The position numbers and the translations under genes are program-made. The notes under the pieces are model-generated. The model ran no database searches. It had not been told where the DNA came from and saw nothing but the letters and a program-made list of their open reading frames with translations. Positions 28,446-35,471 of a stretch of 41,412 nt of DNA are shown piece after piece. Origin of the DNA: Corynebacterium jeikeium. GTDB taxonomy: Bacteria; Actinomycetota; Actinomycetes; Mycobacteriales; Mycobacteriaceae. Numbering within the stretch: position 1 is the first letter of the stretch; each line of letters begins with the position of its first letter. The stretch lies in contig NZ_JFCH01000033.1 of NCBI RefSeq assembly GCF_000738175.1, positions 1-41,412 of the forward strand, written 5' to 3'.

Positions 28446-31190
28446 TTAGTCCTCCTCGGCGGGGAGGTCTTCTGCGTAGGCGCTCTCCGCATAGGCCTGT
28501 TCCGCACGGTCACGACTGATTTCCCGGTAGGCCTGCAGCAGCTGCAGGGTGTGGGCGCGCTGCATGTTGCGGGCCGCTACGAAGAAGAGGAGTGCTCCGC
28601 CGAGCAGCCCCATCAGCCCCAGCCCCAGCAGGAAGCCAGTCGTCCAGCCACCGCCGGTAAGGGAATCCATAAAGGACTCTACGGCGGTTTTCTCGGTTGC
28701 TATGTTCTGCGCGTCATCCGTATTGTCGGCCCCTTCGGCATTCTTCTGCCCTTGGGCTGCGTTGATGCGATGGATGCCACCGGCGCCGCCCTCGGCGTCT
28801 ACTTCGCCACCATCTGCGGCCGCACCGTCAGCGGAAGCTCCGTCCACTGTGCCAGCAGAACCTGTATCCGCGGCGCCAGCAGAGACGCCACCATTTGCGA
28901 CCGCAGCACCGTCGGCAGACCCAGATGAACTGCCGGAGCTATTCGAACCGGCAGAATCACTGGAACTAGCTCCCGCGGATTCGGCCTCACTAGCAGCGCT
29001 GTGGTTATCCGATGCGTTGTTGGTGCTGGAGGGGGATCCACCAGAACTCTTGCCGGCAGAGTTGTTGCTAGTGGCGCCTGCCGCCGAGGAATCACTGGTG
29101 CCGGCACCGCCAGCTCCCCCGGTGGAAGGACTCTGCTGTGCCTTGCGGTTTCCGCGCAGCGCCTCGATGCCACCGACGATTTCATCCATGTACTTGCCTA
29201 GCTTCGCGTTTTCGCTATCCAGGTGCTTCTGAAACTCCTGCAACTCTTCGAGACCGGACTTTTCTCCACTTGTGTCGGTGTCGGAAGGATCAGTGCTGTC
29301 CCCAGGATCAGTGCTATCCCCGGGATCAGTGCCGTCCCCGGGATCAGTGCTATCCCCGGGATCAGTGCTATCCCCGGGCCCACCGGCACTGTCGCCACAT
29401 GCATCCTTGATGACGAAGAATGTCTCCAGCTCCTTGTCGAACTTCTTGCCGTCCACCGCGGTGCCCTGATAGCGGAAAACTACGCGGTAAGCGCCCGGCT
29501 TGGTGAAGAGGAACTGCTGGTGATCGTGCGCTCCAACCGCATAGCTGACCTTGTGCTCACGGTGCTCGGAATCCAGGCGCAGGCTCGCACTACCCAGCCC
29601 ATTGTCCGACAGGGTCACCATTCGGCCGGGCCCCTCAAAGTCCTTAATGGTCACGTCCACGCCCTTCTTTGCCGAGTTCAGATGCTCGGTGGAAAAGCCC
29701 AGCCACGGGACGTCCGGGTTCTCCTGCTGTGCCTGCGGGAGTGCGTATGCGGTCTCCCCCAGTTCCTCCCGGTAGCCTTCCGGAATTCCGACTTTCGCCT
29801 TCGGGCTGTTGACTAGGAAAATAAAGCTTCCAGACTCGCGCTCCTGCACATTCGCCGGGTCCGCGCCGTCCTTCAGGAAGGTATGCGGATCCGAGTCCGA
29901 TTCATCCGTCGTGCCCACGCCCATGTCCATGTGCCCCTTTGGGATTACGGCTCGCTCGGATTCCTGCCCCTCTCCGAAGGCATCGTTGACCTCGCTGCGG
30001 ACCTCGTCGTCGGAGATCTCCTGCGGGGCTTCGCAGGTCGGCGCGGGAGTGTCGGTGCCATCGCTCGGATCTTCCTCGTCGCCTGGCGTTTCATTCTCGC
30101 CTGGCTCGGGCTCTCCTGGCTGCTCAGGGTCTTCGGGCTGCTCGGGCTCTTCAGGCTGATCTTGATCTCCCGGCGTGCCCGGCTCCAGCGGCGCGATAGG
30201 CTCCTTGATCTCATTCAGCCCCGTGGTCGTGCCCTCCGGCAGCCCCACCTGCTTATCGCTGCCGACCAGCCAGTTGATGGTGCGCTCCACGGACTTGAGC
30301 GTGCTGCCGTCCTTCTTTTTGACGTCCCACTGCATCGTCAGCTGATACAGCCCCGGCTTAGAGAACGTCCAGCCGAAGTGCCCGTGCCCACCGACCTCAT
30401 AGTCGTAGTCCTTCAGACCGCCCTTGGTGGACAGCACGCGCTCCGGAGTAGGTGTACCGGAGTTGTGGAAGAAGACCTCCATGTCGCCGGGACCAGCGAA
30501 TTTCTTCATATGGAAGTGCAGGTTCGGCTCCGCAAAGTCTGTCGGCGCTTTAAGCTCATGCGCCGGGTCAAAAGCCCCCAGCCCCGCCCAGATCGGGCGC
30601 CATTGGTTAGTGAAGTCCGCATTCTGCGGGGCGTACCAAAGCACCGTGCCGGGCTTTCCTAGGAAGGACAGCGCCTTCTTGTTCGGCACCTTGATGCGGG
30701 AGGCTTCCTTGCCATCAATCGCGTCGGGCGCCAGTCGCAGACAGACGTTATCGGCGGGCACGGGCTGCTGCCCGTCGACGACCATCACGTCGGGCTTGCC
30801 CTTGTTATAGGTGCCGTACACCGCATCCACGTGCGCGTTGTACAGCAGTTTTCTGCCCGCACACACGTGAGCTTTCCCGGTTGCCGGATCCTTAACGTCC
30901 TTGCCGACGGTCGGTCCGTCGCTGGTCGTTCCAGGCTTATGCCCTGTCGGTGTTGCTTGCGCTCGCTGCAACACCTCGGCGGTGCGGTGGTCGCTGGTAA
31001 GTGGTGACGCCGCATTCCAGGCGCCGGCCACCACCGTTAGCACCAGCACACCCAATACCGCCAGGGTGGACTTGGCTGCCCATAGCATCCGATCGGCCTT
31101 ATTCTGGCTGTGTTTGAGCTGCTTAAGCAGTTTAGGCTCAGCCAACTGCCGCTTGGCCAGCTTCTGAAAGAGTTCATCTTTTTTATGCAT
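28446..31190 (-). CDS. large membrane-tethered surface protein of the anchored-repeat ABC transporter
   Basis: A 914-residue protein and the last gene of the transporter operon. It has a charged cytoplasmic start, a membrane helix at about 38-60, and two copies of the actinobacterial surface-anchored (TIGR03769-type) domain. Copy 1 (about 105-315) has H269-G-H271-FGW-TFSKPG; copy 2 (about 415-600) begins GHMDMG and has H555-D-H557-QQF-LFTKPG. A Pro/Glu-rich linker (330-385) separates them. Copy 2 is followed by a GDSTDP hexapeptide repeat, a short coiled-coil-like helix, a roughly 130-residue Ser/Ala/Gly/Asn stretch and a membrane helix at about 848-873 with a 40-residue cytoplasmic tail. It matches the class described as ABC-transporter-associated repeat proteins. 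Its ATG overlaps the permease stop by eight bases. Substrate binding is inferred. Confidence 0.82.
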   Translation of the reverse strand: MHKKDELFQKLAKRQLAEPKLLKQLKHSQNKADRMLWAAKSTLAVLGVLVLTVVAGAWNAASPLTSDHRTAEVLQRAQATPTGHKPGTTSDGPTVGKDVKDPATGKAHVCAGRKLLYNAHVDAVYGTYNKGKPDVMVVDGQQPVPADNVCLRLAPDAIDGKEASRIKVPNKKALSFLGKPGTVLWYAPQNADFTNQWRPIWAGLGAFDPAHELKAPTDFAEPNLHFHMKKFAGPGDMEVFFHNSGTPTPERVLSTKGGLKDYDYEVGGHGHFGWTFSKPGLYQLTMQWDVKKKDGSTLKSVERTINWLVGSDKQVGLPEGTTTGLNEIKEPIAPLEPGTPGDQDQPEEPEQPEDPEQPGEPEPGENETPGDEEDPSDGTDTPAPTCEAPQEISDDEVRSEVNDAFGEGQESERAVIPKGHMDMGVGTTDESDSDPHTFLKDGADPANVQERESGSFIFLVNSPKAKVGIPEGYREELGETAYALPQAQQENPDVPWLGFSTEHLNSAKKGVDVTIKDFEGPGRMVTLSDNGLGSASLRLDSEHREHKVSYAVGAHDHQQFLFTKPGAYRVVFRYQGTAVDGKKFDKELETFFVIKDACGDSAGGPGDSTDPGDSTDPGDGTDPGDSTDPGDSTDPSDTDTSGEKSGLEELQEFQKHLDSENAKLGKYMDEIVGGIEALRGNRKAQQSPSTGGAGGAGTSDSSAAGATSNNSAGKSSGGSPSSTNNASDNHSAASEAESAGASSSDSAGSNSSGSSSGSADGAAVANGGVSAGAADTGSAGTVDGASADGAAADGGEVDAEGGAGGIHRINAAQGQKNAEGADNTDDAQNIATEKTAVESFMDSLTGGGWTTGFLLGLGLMGLLGGALLFFVAARNMQRAHTLQLLQAYREISRDRAEQAYAESAYAEDLPAEED
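29287..29376 (-). repeat. five 18-base tandem repeats inside the surface protein gene
   Basis: The unit GGATCAGTGCTATCCCCG is repeated five times in direct succession with one or two substitutions in copies 1 and 3. Each unit adds six residues (Gly-Asp-Ser-Thr-Asp-Pro on the minus strand), so gain or loss of copies keeps the frame. It forms a flexible linker after the second domain and is a likely site of length variation. Confidence 0.95.
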
Positions 31191-32061
31191 CAGTAGCTAC
31201 CACCTGTGAGGGTTTGTTGGATTGCCGGGCGGCGCGAATGGGCGTCGCCACAAAGAAGGAAAAGAGAAAAACAACGGTGAGGACCAGGACGATCGTGGCG
31301 CCCGTAGGCACATCGATCGCCCAAGACACGTACACGCCGAGGAAGGAACCGACCATGCCGATCACGGCGCTCAGAGCCATCATCACGACCAGTCGGTCGG
31401 TCCAGAGTCGCGCGGCGGCGGCCGGAGTGATCAGCAGCGCGAGCACCAGAATGTTGCCGACGGTGCGAACAGACATCACCACGGCGGCGGTGACGGCGAG
31501 GTAGAGAACCACGTCGATCAGCAGTACACGGATGCCCATGGCAGCGGCGGTTTCGCGGTCGACGGAAACCGCCACGATCTCCTTGTGCAGCGCCGCCACG
31601 GCCAGGATCACGACCGCGCCGACGACAGCGCTGAAGATGATGTCGGAATTGGATACGCCCGTGATCGAGCCGAAAAGGAAGCTATTCAGGCTGGCTGTAT
31701 AGCCCTGAACCTTCGAGATCACCACCAAGCCCAAGGCGAAGGCGGCGGCGAAGAAGATGCCGATGATCGTGTCTTCCTTCACACGCCTACGCTGCGAAAA
31801 TAGGGCGATCAGAAGGGCCACCACGGCGCCGGCCAACGCCCCACCGGCGATCACGGAGAACTGCAAGGCGAAGGCAATGGCCAGGCCCGGGAACACGGCA
31901 TGCGCCACCGCATCGCCGATGAACGCCATGCCTCGCAATACCACGTGGGTGCCGATCACACCGCATACCAGGGCGGAGAGAACAGCCACCAGCAGTGCCT
32001 TCGGCAGGAAGGCCAGGGCGGGGTTCGTCAGGTCGGCGAGGAACTGGGAAAAGGAAATCAC
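31183..32061 (-). CDS. anchored-repeat ABC transporter, permease (ABC-3/ZnuB type)
   Basis: A 292-residue integral membrane protein of the ABC-3 permease family, which moves zinc, manganese or iron through the membrane. Several strongly hydrophobic helices and the signature HVVLRGMAFIGDAVAHAVFPGLAIAFAL near residue 45 identify it. The GTG at 32061 is chosen because it overlaps the ATPase stop in a GTGA quartet and the protein then begins with a normal amphipathic segment, ISFSQFLADL. The open frame continues far upstream, but that sequence is the ATPase gene read out of frame. Its stop overlaps the start of the large surface protein gene. Confidence 0.92.
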   Translation of the reverse strand: MISFSQFLADLTNPALAFLPKALLVAVLSALVCGVIGTHVVLRGMAFIGDAVAHAVFPGLAIAFALQFSVIAGGALAGAVVALLIALFSQRRRVKEDTIIGIFFAAAFALGLVVISKVQGYTASLNSFLFGSITGVSNSDIIFSAVVGAVVILAVAALHKEIVAVSVDRETAAAMGIRVLLIDVVLYLAVTAAVVMSVRTVGNILVLALLITPAAAARLWTDRLVVMMALSAVIGMVGSFLGVYVSWAIDVPTGATIVLVLTVVFLFSFFVATPIRAARQSNKPSQVVATDA

Positions 32062-32792
32062 GATACCAACCCCACTCCCCGCAACAGCGGCGAATCCGGG
32101 CGAACGTCGAAAGTCTCCATCCACGGTTCGGGGTTCTGCAGCTGGTCCGGGGCGCCGTCGGCGACCACGCGACCGTTCAGCAGCACCACACGATCGCAGA
32201 CGTGCACCGCCTGCGCCAGATCGTGGGTCACCATCAGGATGCTCATGCCATCGGCTGCCAGGGACTGCAGGATCTCCACCAGCGACTCGATGCTGGGGAA
32301 ATCCATGCCCGTGAAGGGCTCGTCCAGCAACAGCAAAGTGGGCTCCACTGCCAGGGCGCGTGCCACCAACACTCGCTGGCGCTGCCCGCCGGAGAGCTGA
32401 CCGATGGGACGGTCCGCCAAGTGCTGAAGGTTCACGCGCTTTAACGCATGCGCAGTGGCCGCAAAGTCTGCCCGGCGCGACCGACGGAACGGACCAATCA
32501 GCCCCGCGCGACCGTTCAGCACGGTGTGGCGAACGTCGATGGGATAATCCCACGCGAACTCGTGGCGCTGAGGAACATAACCCACGCTCGCGGCTTTAAT
32601 GCTGCCCTTGGTGCGCGGAATGAGGCCCAGAACGCTGCGCATCAGGGTGGTCTTGCCCGCGCCGTTGGGGCCGAGCAAGCCAATTAGCTCGCCAGGGTGT
32701 GCCTCGAGATTTACGTCGGTGAGGATCTGCCGCCCAGCTAGTCGGACATTCAGATCCGCGATCTGCAGCGCGGTCACTTCAGCTGACCCCAT
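32058..32792 (-). CDS. anchored-repeat ABC transporter, ATP-binding protein
   Basis: A 244-residue ABC ATPase that powers the neighbouring permease. Walker A GPNGAGKT (residues about 41-48), Q-loop YVPQRHEF, signature LSGGQRQR, Walker B LLLLDEP and the switch histidine in MVTHDL are all present. It resembles ZnuC/MntA-type metal importers. The ATG at 32792 follows GAGG by seven bases and overlaps the preceding gene by 19 bases; a GTG at 32777 in GTGA arrangement is an alternative start five codons in. Confidence 0.94.
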   Translation of the reverse strand: MGSAEVTALQIADLNVRLAGRQILTDVNLEAHPGELIGLLGPNGAGKTTLMRSVLGLIPRTKGSIKAASVGYVPQRHEFAWDYPIDVRHTVLNGRAGLIGPFRRSRRADFAATAHALKRVNLQHLADRPIGQLSGGQRQRVLVARALAVEPTLLLLDEPFTGMDFPSIESLVEILQSLAADGMSILMVTHDLAQAVHVCDRVVLLNGRVVADGAPDQLQNPEPWMETFDVRPDSPLLRGVGLVS

Positions 32793-33829
32793 AGTTCATC
32801 CTCGACGCGCTTGCGCTCCTTGGCGCCCTTCCGCAGAGAGAGGAAGCCAAAGGCCAGCAGCGCGACGACAACCACGCCAATGCCGCCCAGGATCCACGGC
32901 AGGGCAGAGTTGCCGCCATCGGAGCCTTCCTCGGAGTTGTCGGCATTCGCATCTGTACCGTTGGCGGAATTGTTGGGGTTGGAACTGTTGGCGTCACCAG
33001 AAGAACCGGCAGCACCTGCCTTCGGCAGCTCACCCTCCCAGCTGGAGTTCTGTGCCTCGGAAGGGTCCACCCCCACGGCAAAGTTAAGAACCTTCGTGGT
33101 GGTCTTCTCGGAGCCATCCTTCAACTTCACCCGCACACCCATGGCCACGCGGTGCACGCCCGGCTCGGTGAACACCCAATTGGCGTGTGTGTGCGTGTTC
33201 AGATCCACCCACAGGTCCTGCGGAGTGGGCTGCGCGGAGTTCCACAGCTCCTGGGGCTGTTCAAAGCCGCCGGCCTGCAGAAACATGCTCATTTGGCCGG
33301 GACCCTGGTGGCCCAGATACTCCATGGTCACGCCGCGGCTGGCCTGGGCGATCAGTGCCGGGGACTGTGTGTTCCAGCCCAGCCATGGCACGCCTTGTAC
33401 CTCGGTCTGCGGCAGCACCCATACTTCCTGGCCGGACTGCGCGCCGGTGAACTCGTAGCCACTGTCGGCTGGCAGTTGCTGCTTGGCCTTGTCGGAGACG
33501 TCGAAGACCACGTCGTCCAGCACACGCCAGATGGGCTTTTCCTCCGCATCGTCGCGCAGCTGCACGTCCAACTCGCCACCGTCCAGGCGCATGCCGAGGT
33601 CCGCGTGGCCGCGGCTAAACACGTGCGAAGTCCCCGCGGGAGCGTGCTGCTCTTTGTCTGTCACGGTCTGCTGCAGCGCCGGGTCCTGTGCTTGGCCCTG
33701 TGCTTGGCTCTGCGCCTGCGCCACTGCTACCGGCGGGGCCACCGGCACTCCCGCCACTACTACTCCCCCGGCCAGCAGTGCGGCGGCCGCGGGAGCTAGA
33801 CAGGACTTCCTGATCCGTGTGTTTCGCAT
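32774..33829 (-). CDS. single-domain membrane-tethered surface protein of the transporter operon
   Basis: A 351-residue exported protein. Residues 1-38 form a signal peptide (RKSCLAPAAAALLAGGVVVAG ... AVAQAQ). A Gln/Ala-rich stretch is followed by one surface-anchored domain that begins GHADLG (74-79), contains GVPWLGWNT (146-154) and GPG, and ends with H213-T-H215-ANW-VF-TEPG. A Ser/Asn/Gly linker leads to a membrane helix at about 311-332 and a basic tail. There is no LPXTG-type motif next to the helix; LPKAG at 268-272 is too far from it. The ATG at 33829 was chosen because it yields the signal peptide; the upstream frame is not coding-like. It probably presents ligand to the lipoprotein; that is inference. 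Confidence 0.82.
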   Translation of the reverse strand: MRNTRIRKSCLAPAAAALLAGGVVVAGVPVAPPVAVAQAQSQAQGQAQDPALQQTVTDKEQHAPAGTSHVFSRGHADLGMRLDGGELDVQLRDDAEEKPIWRVLDDVVFDVSDKAKQQLPADSGYEFTGAQSGQEVWVLPQTEVQGVPWLGWNTQSPALIAQASRGVTMEYLGHQGPGQMSMFLQAGGFEQPQELWNSAQPTPQDLWVDLNTHTHANWVFTEPGVHRVAMGVRVKLKDGSEKTTTKVLNFAVGVDPSEAQNSSWEGELPKAGAAGSSGDANSSNPNNSANGTDANADNSEEGSDGGNSALPWILGGIGVVVVALLAFGFLSLRKGAKERKRVEDELWGQLK

Positions 33830-33903
33830 GTTCTGTTTGATCCTTTTTCTTCTTTTTCTTCTTAGTTCTTGAAACGTCGTTGTCGTTCCTGCGCGCCAGT
33901 GGT

Positions 33904-35469
33904 CTATGCGCCACTCAGGCAGTTCGCCATCGATTCCGCATTGGTCCGCATCAGGTCCACATACGTCGGCGCAGTGTCGTCGAGGGTGTCGCTGCGTATC
34001 TGGCACACACTCACGCCCAGCCGGTCGGCGATCTGTTGTAGCTCGCGCGTACGCCCCGCCATCGTCGGCTCGATAAACACCGCCGGAACCTTCAGGTTTT
34101 CTAGGGTGCGGGTCAGGCTCACAAGGTCCCGTGTACTCGGCTCGATTTCTGGGTTCGGGGTGACGAAGCCGGCTACGTCCAGGCCGTAGGCGTCAGCTAA
34201 ATAGGCGTAGCCGTCGTGGGCCGTCACCAGGTGCCGACGAGCCTCGGGAATAGTGCCGACCTGGCGCTTGATCTCTCGGTCAAGGCGGTCGAGCTCGTCC
34301 AGATAAGCTGCAGCGTTCTGCTGGTAGTCGGCGGCGTGCTCAGGGTCTACGGCGATGAGCTTGTCGCGGATGACCTTCACGTAAGCCATCGCGTTTTTCG
34401 CGTTGTGCCACAGGTGCGGATCCAGCTCGCCGTGGACGTGCTTGCCCAGCACCGCTTGGGGCAGCAGGTAGGTCTCGTCGCCCGCCGTGCCGAGAAAGCG
34501 GAAGTTCGGGTCGCCCGGGATCGGCTGCAAGGTCTGGTTAGGCACGCTAACCACGGCATTTTTGGGGTCGATCGTGCCGCCATCGCCGACGAGGTTGATG
34601 CTGTTGTCGTCGGCGTTCACCGCAATGTCGTAGTGCCCGCTGTCTATCTTTTTTGACGCCCCGTCTTCCGTGCCCACATTGAAACGCACGGTCTGGTCCG
34701 CAATGTGCTCTGGCGGTTTTCCCTCGTCCGGCACCAAGGATGCGCTTAAGTGCAGGGAGTACGTGCCGGGTTTGGAAAAGGACCAGCTCATGTGGGTGTG
34801 TGCGTCGACCGGCAGCGTAGCCGTATCGCCCTCGTACCCGCGGGAGGCATCGAAGCCATCGCGGGAATTGAAGAAGATCTCCGGCTGGCCGAAGGTACCG
34901 GTGATGTATGCCGCCGCATCGCCCGGCCCCTCCACATCAGTCACACTGAGGTGCACTTCGGAGTGCGCGGAGCCGCCGTGCCGGGCGCCGATCCCCTGGG
35001 CGCGCAGACCCAACCAGACGGTATCGAGCGCCATGTTCTCCACCAACGGGATGACGGTGGCTCCCTGGTTGGCGGCCACGTCGGCCAGAGCCACGACCTC
35101 CGTGCCGGGCAGCACTCCGTTATCCATGGTGCGCAGCACCGACTGCTGCTCCAGCAGCAGCCCGTTGTTGAACGCGATGTCCGCGTTCGCAAGGTTGCGC
35201 ACATCCCGCAAAGTGAGCTCGTAGGTATGCGGATCAGCAGTGTTGGGAATCAGGGCGGTCACGCGGGCGGCGTCGCCCGCGACGTGGCGGGCGAGGTCGG
35301 CGATGATCGGCGTGGAGGCTACGACATCCGTGATGCCGTCATCCCTGCTGGGCAAGCTCGCACCACCTGCCGCGGCGCACCCAGTTAAGCCCGCTGCGAG
35401 CAGCACCGTACAGACATTCGCGCACAAGGATTTGGCAAGCCCCCGCCGCGATGAAGCTGCGTGCCCCAT
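33904..35469 (-). CDS. anchored-repeat ABC transporter, substrate-binding lipoprotein with inserted domain
   Basis: A 521-residue lipoprotein with lipobox LTG-C31. Residues about 45-150 and 345-521 are the two lobes of a ZnuA/PsaA-type metal-binding protein. Probable ligands are H81 (NTADPHTYE), H352 (DPHLWHN), H418 (TAHDGYAY) and D494 (RSDTLDD); a three-histidine set suggests zinc. Between the lobes (about 150-340) lies a surface-anchored domain with H224-T-H226-MSW-SFSKPG and a GHYD motif. A short His-containing loop (KHVHGE, 343-348) precedes the second lobe. The ATG is two bases after the stop of the wall-protein gene. The fusion layout matches the described anchored-repeat substrate-binding class. 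Confidence 0.9.
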   Translation of the reverse strand: MGHAASSRRGLAKSLCANVCTVLLAAGLTGCAAAGGASLPSRDDGITDVVASTPIIADLARHVAGDAARVTALIPNTADPHTYELTLRDVRNLANADIAFNNGLLLEQQSVLRTMDNGVLPGTEVVALADVAANQGATVIPLVENMALDTVWLGLRAQGIGARHGGSAHSEVHLSVTDVEGPGDAAAYITGTFGQPEIFFNSRDGFDASRGYEGDTATLPVDAHTHMSWSFSKPGTYSLHLSASLVPDEGKPPEHIADQTVRFNVGTEDGASKKIDSGHYDIAVNADDNSINLVGDGGTIDPKNAVVSVPNQTLQPIPGDPNFRFLGTAGDETYLLPQAVLGKHVHGELDPHLWHNAKNAMAYVKVIRDKLIAVDPEHAADYQQNAAAYLDELDRLDREIKRQVGTIPEARRHLVTAHDGYAYLADAYGLDVAGFVTPNPEIEPSTRDLVSLTRTLENLKVPAVFIEPTMAGRTRELQQIADRLGVSVCQIRSDTLDDTAPTYVDLMRTNAESMANCLSGA

Positions 35470-35471
35470 CC

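Noticed and set aside
29287..29376. CRISPR-like array
   Set aside because: The repeats are 18 bases, contiguous without spacers and encode an in-frame hexapeptide; it is a coding minisatellite.
32062..32553. N-terminal extension of the permease
   Set aside because: This segment lies inside the ATPase gene read in another frame, is Arg/Gly/Ser-rich and has no membrane helices.
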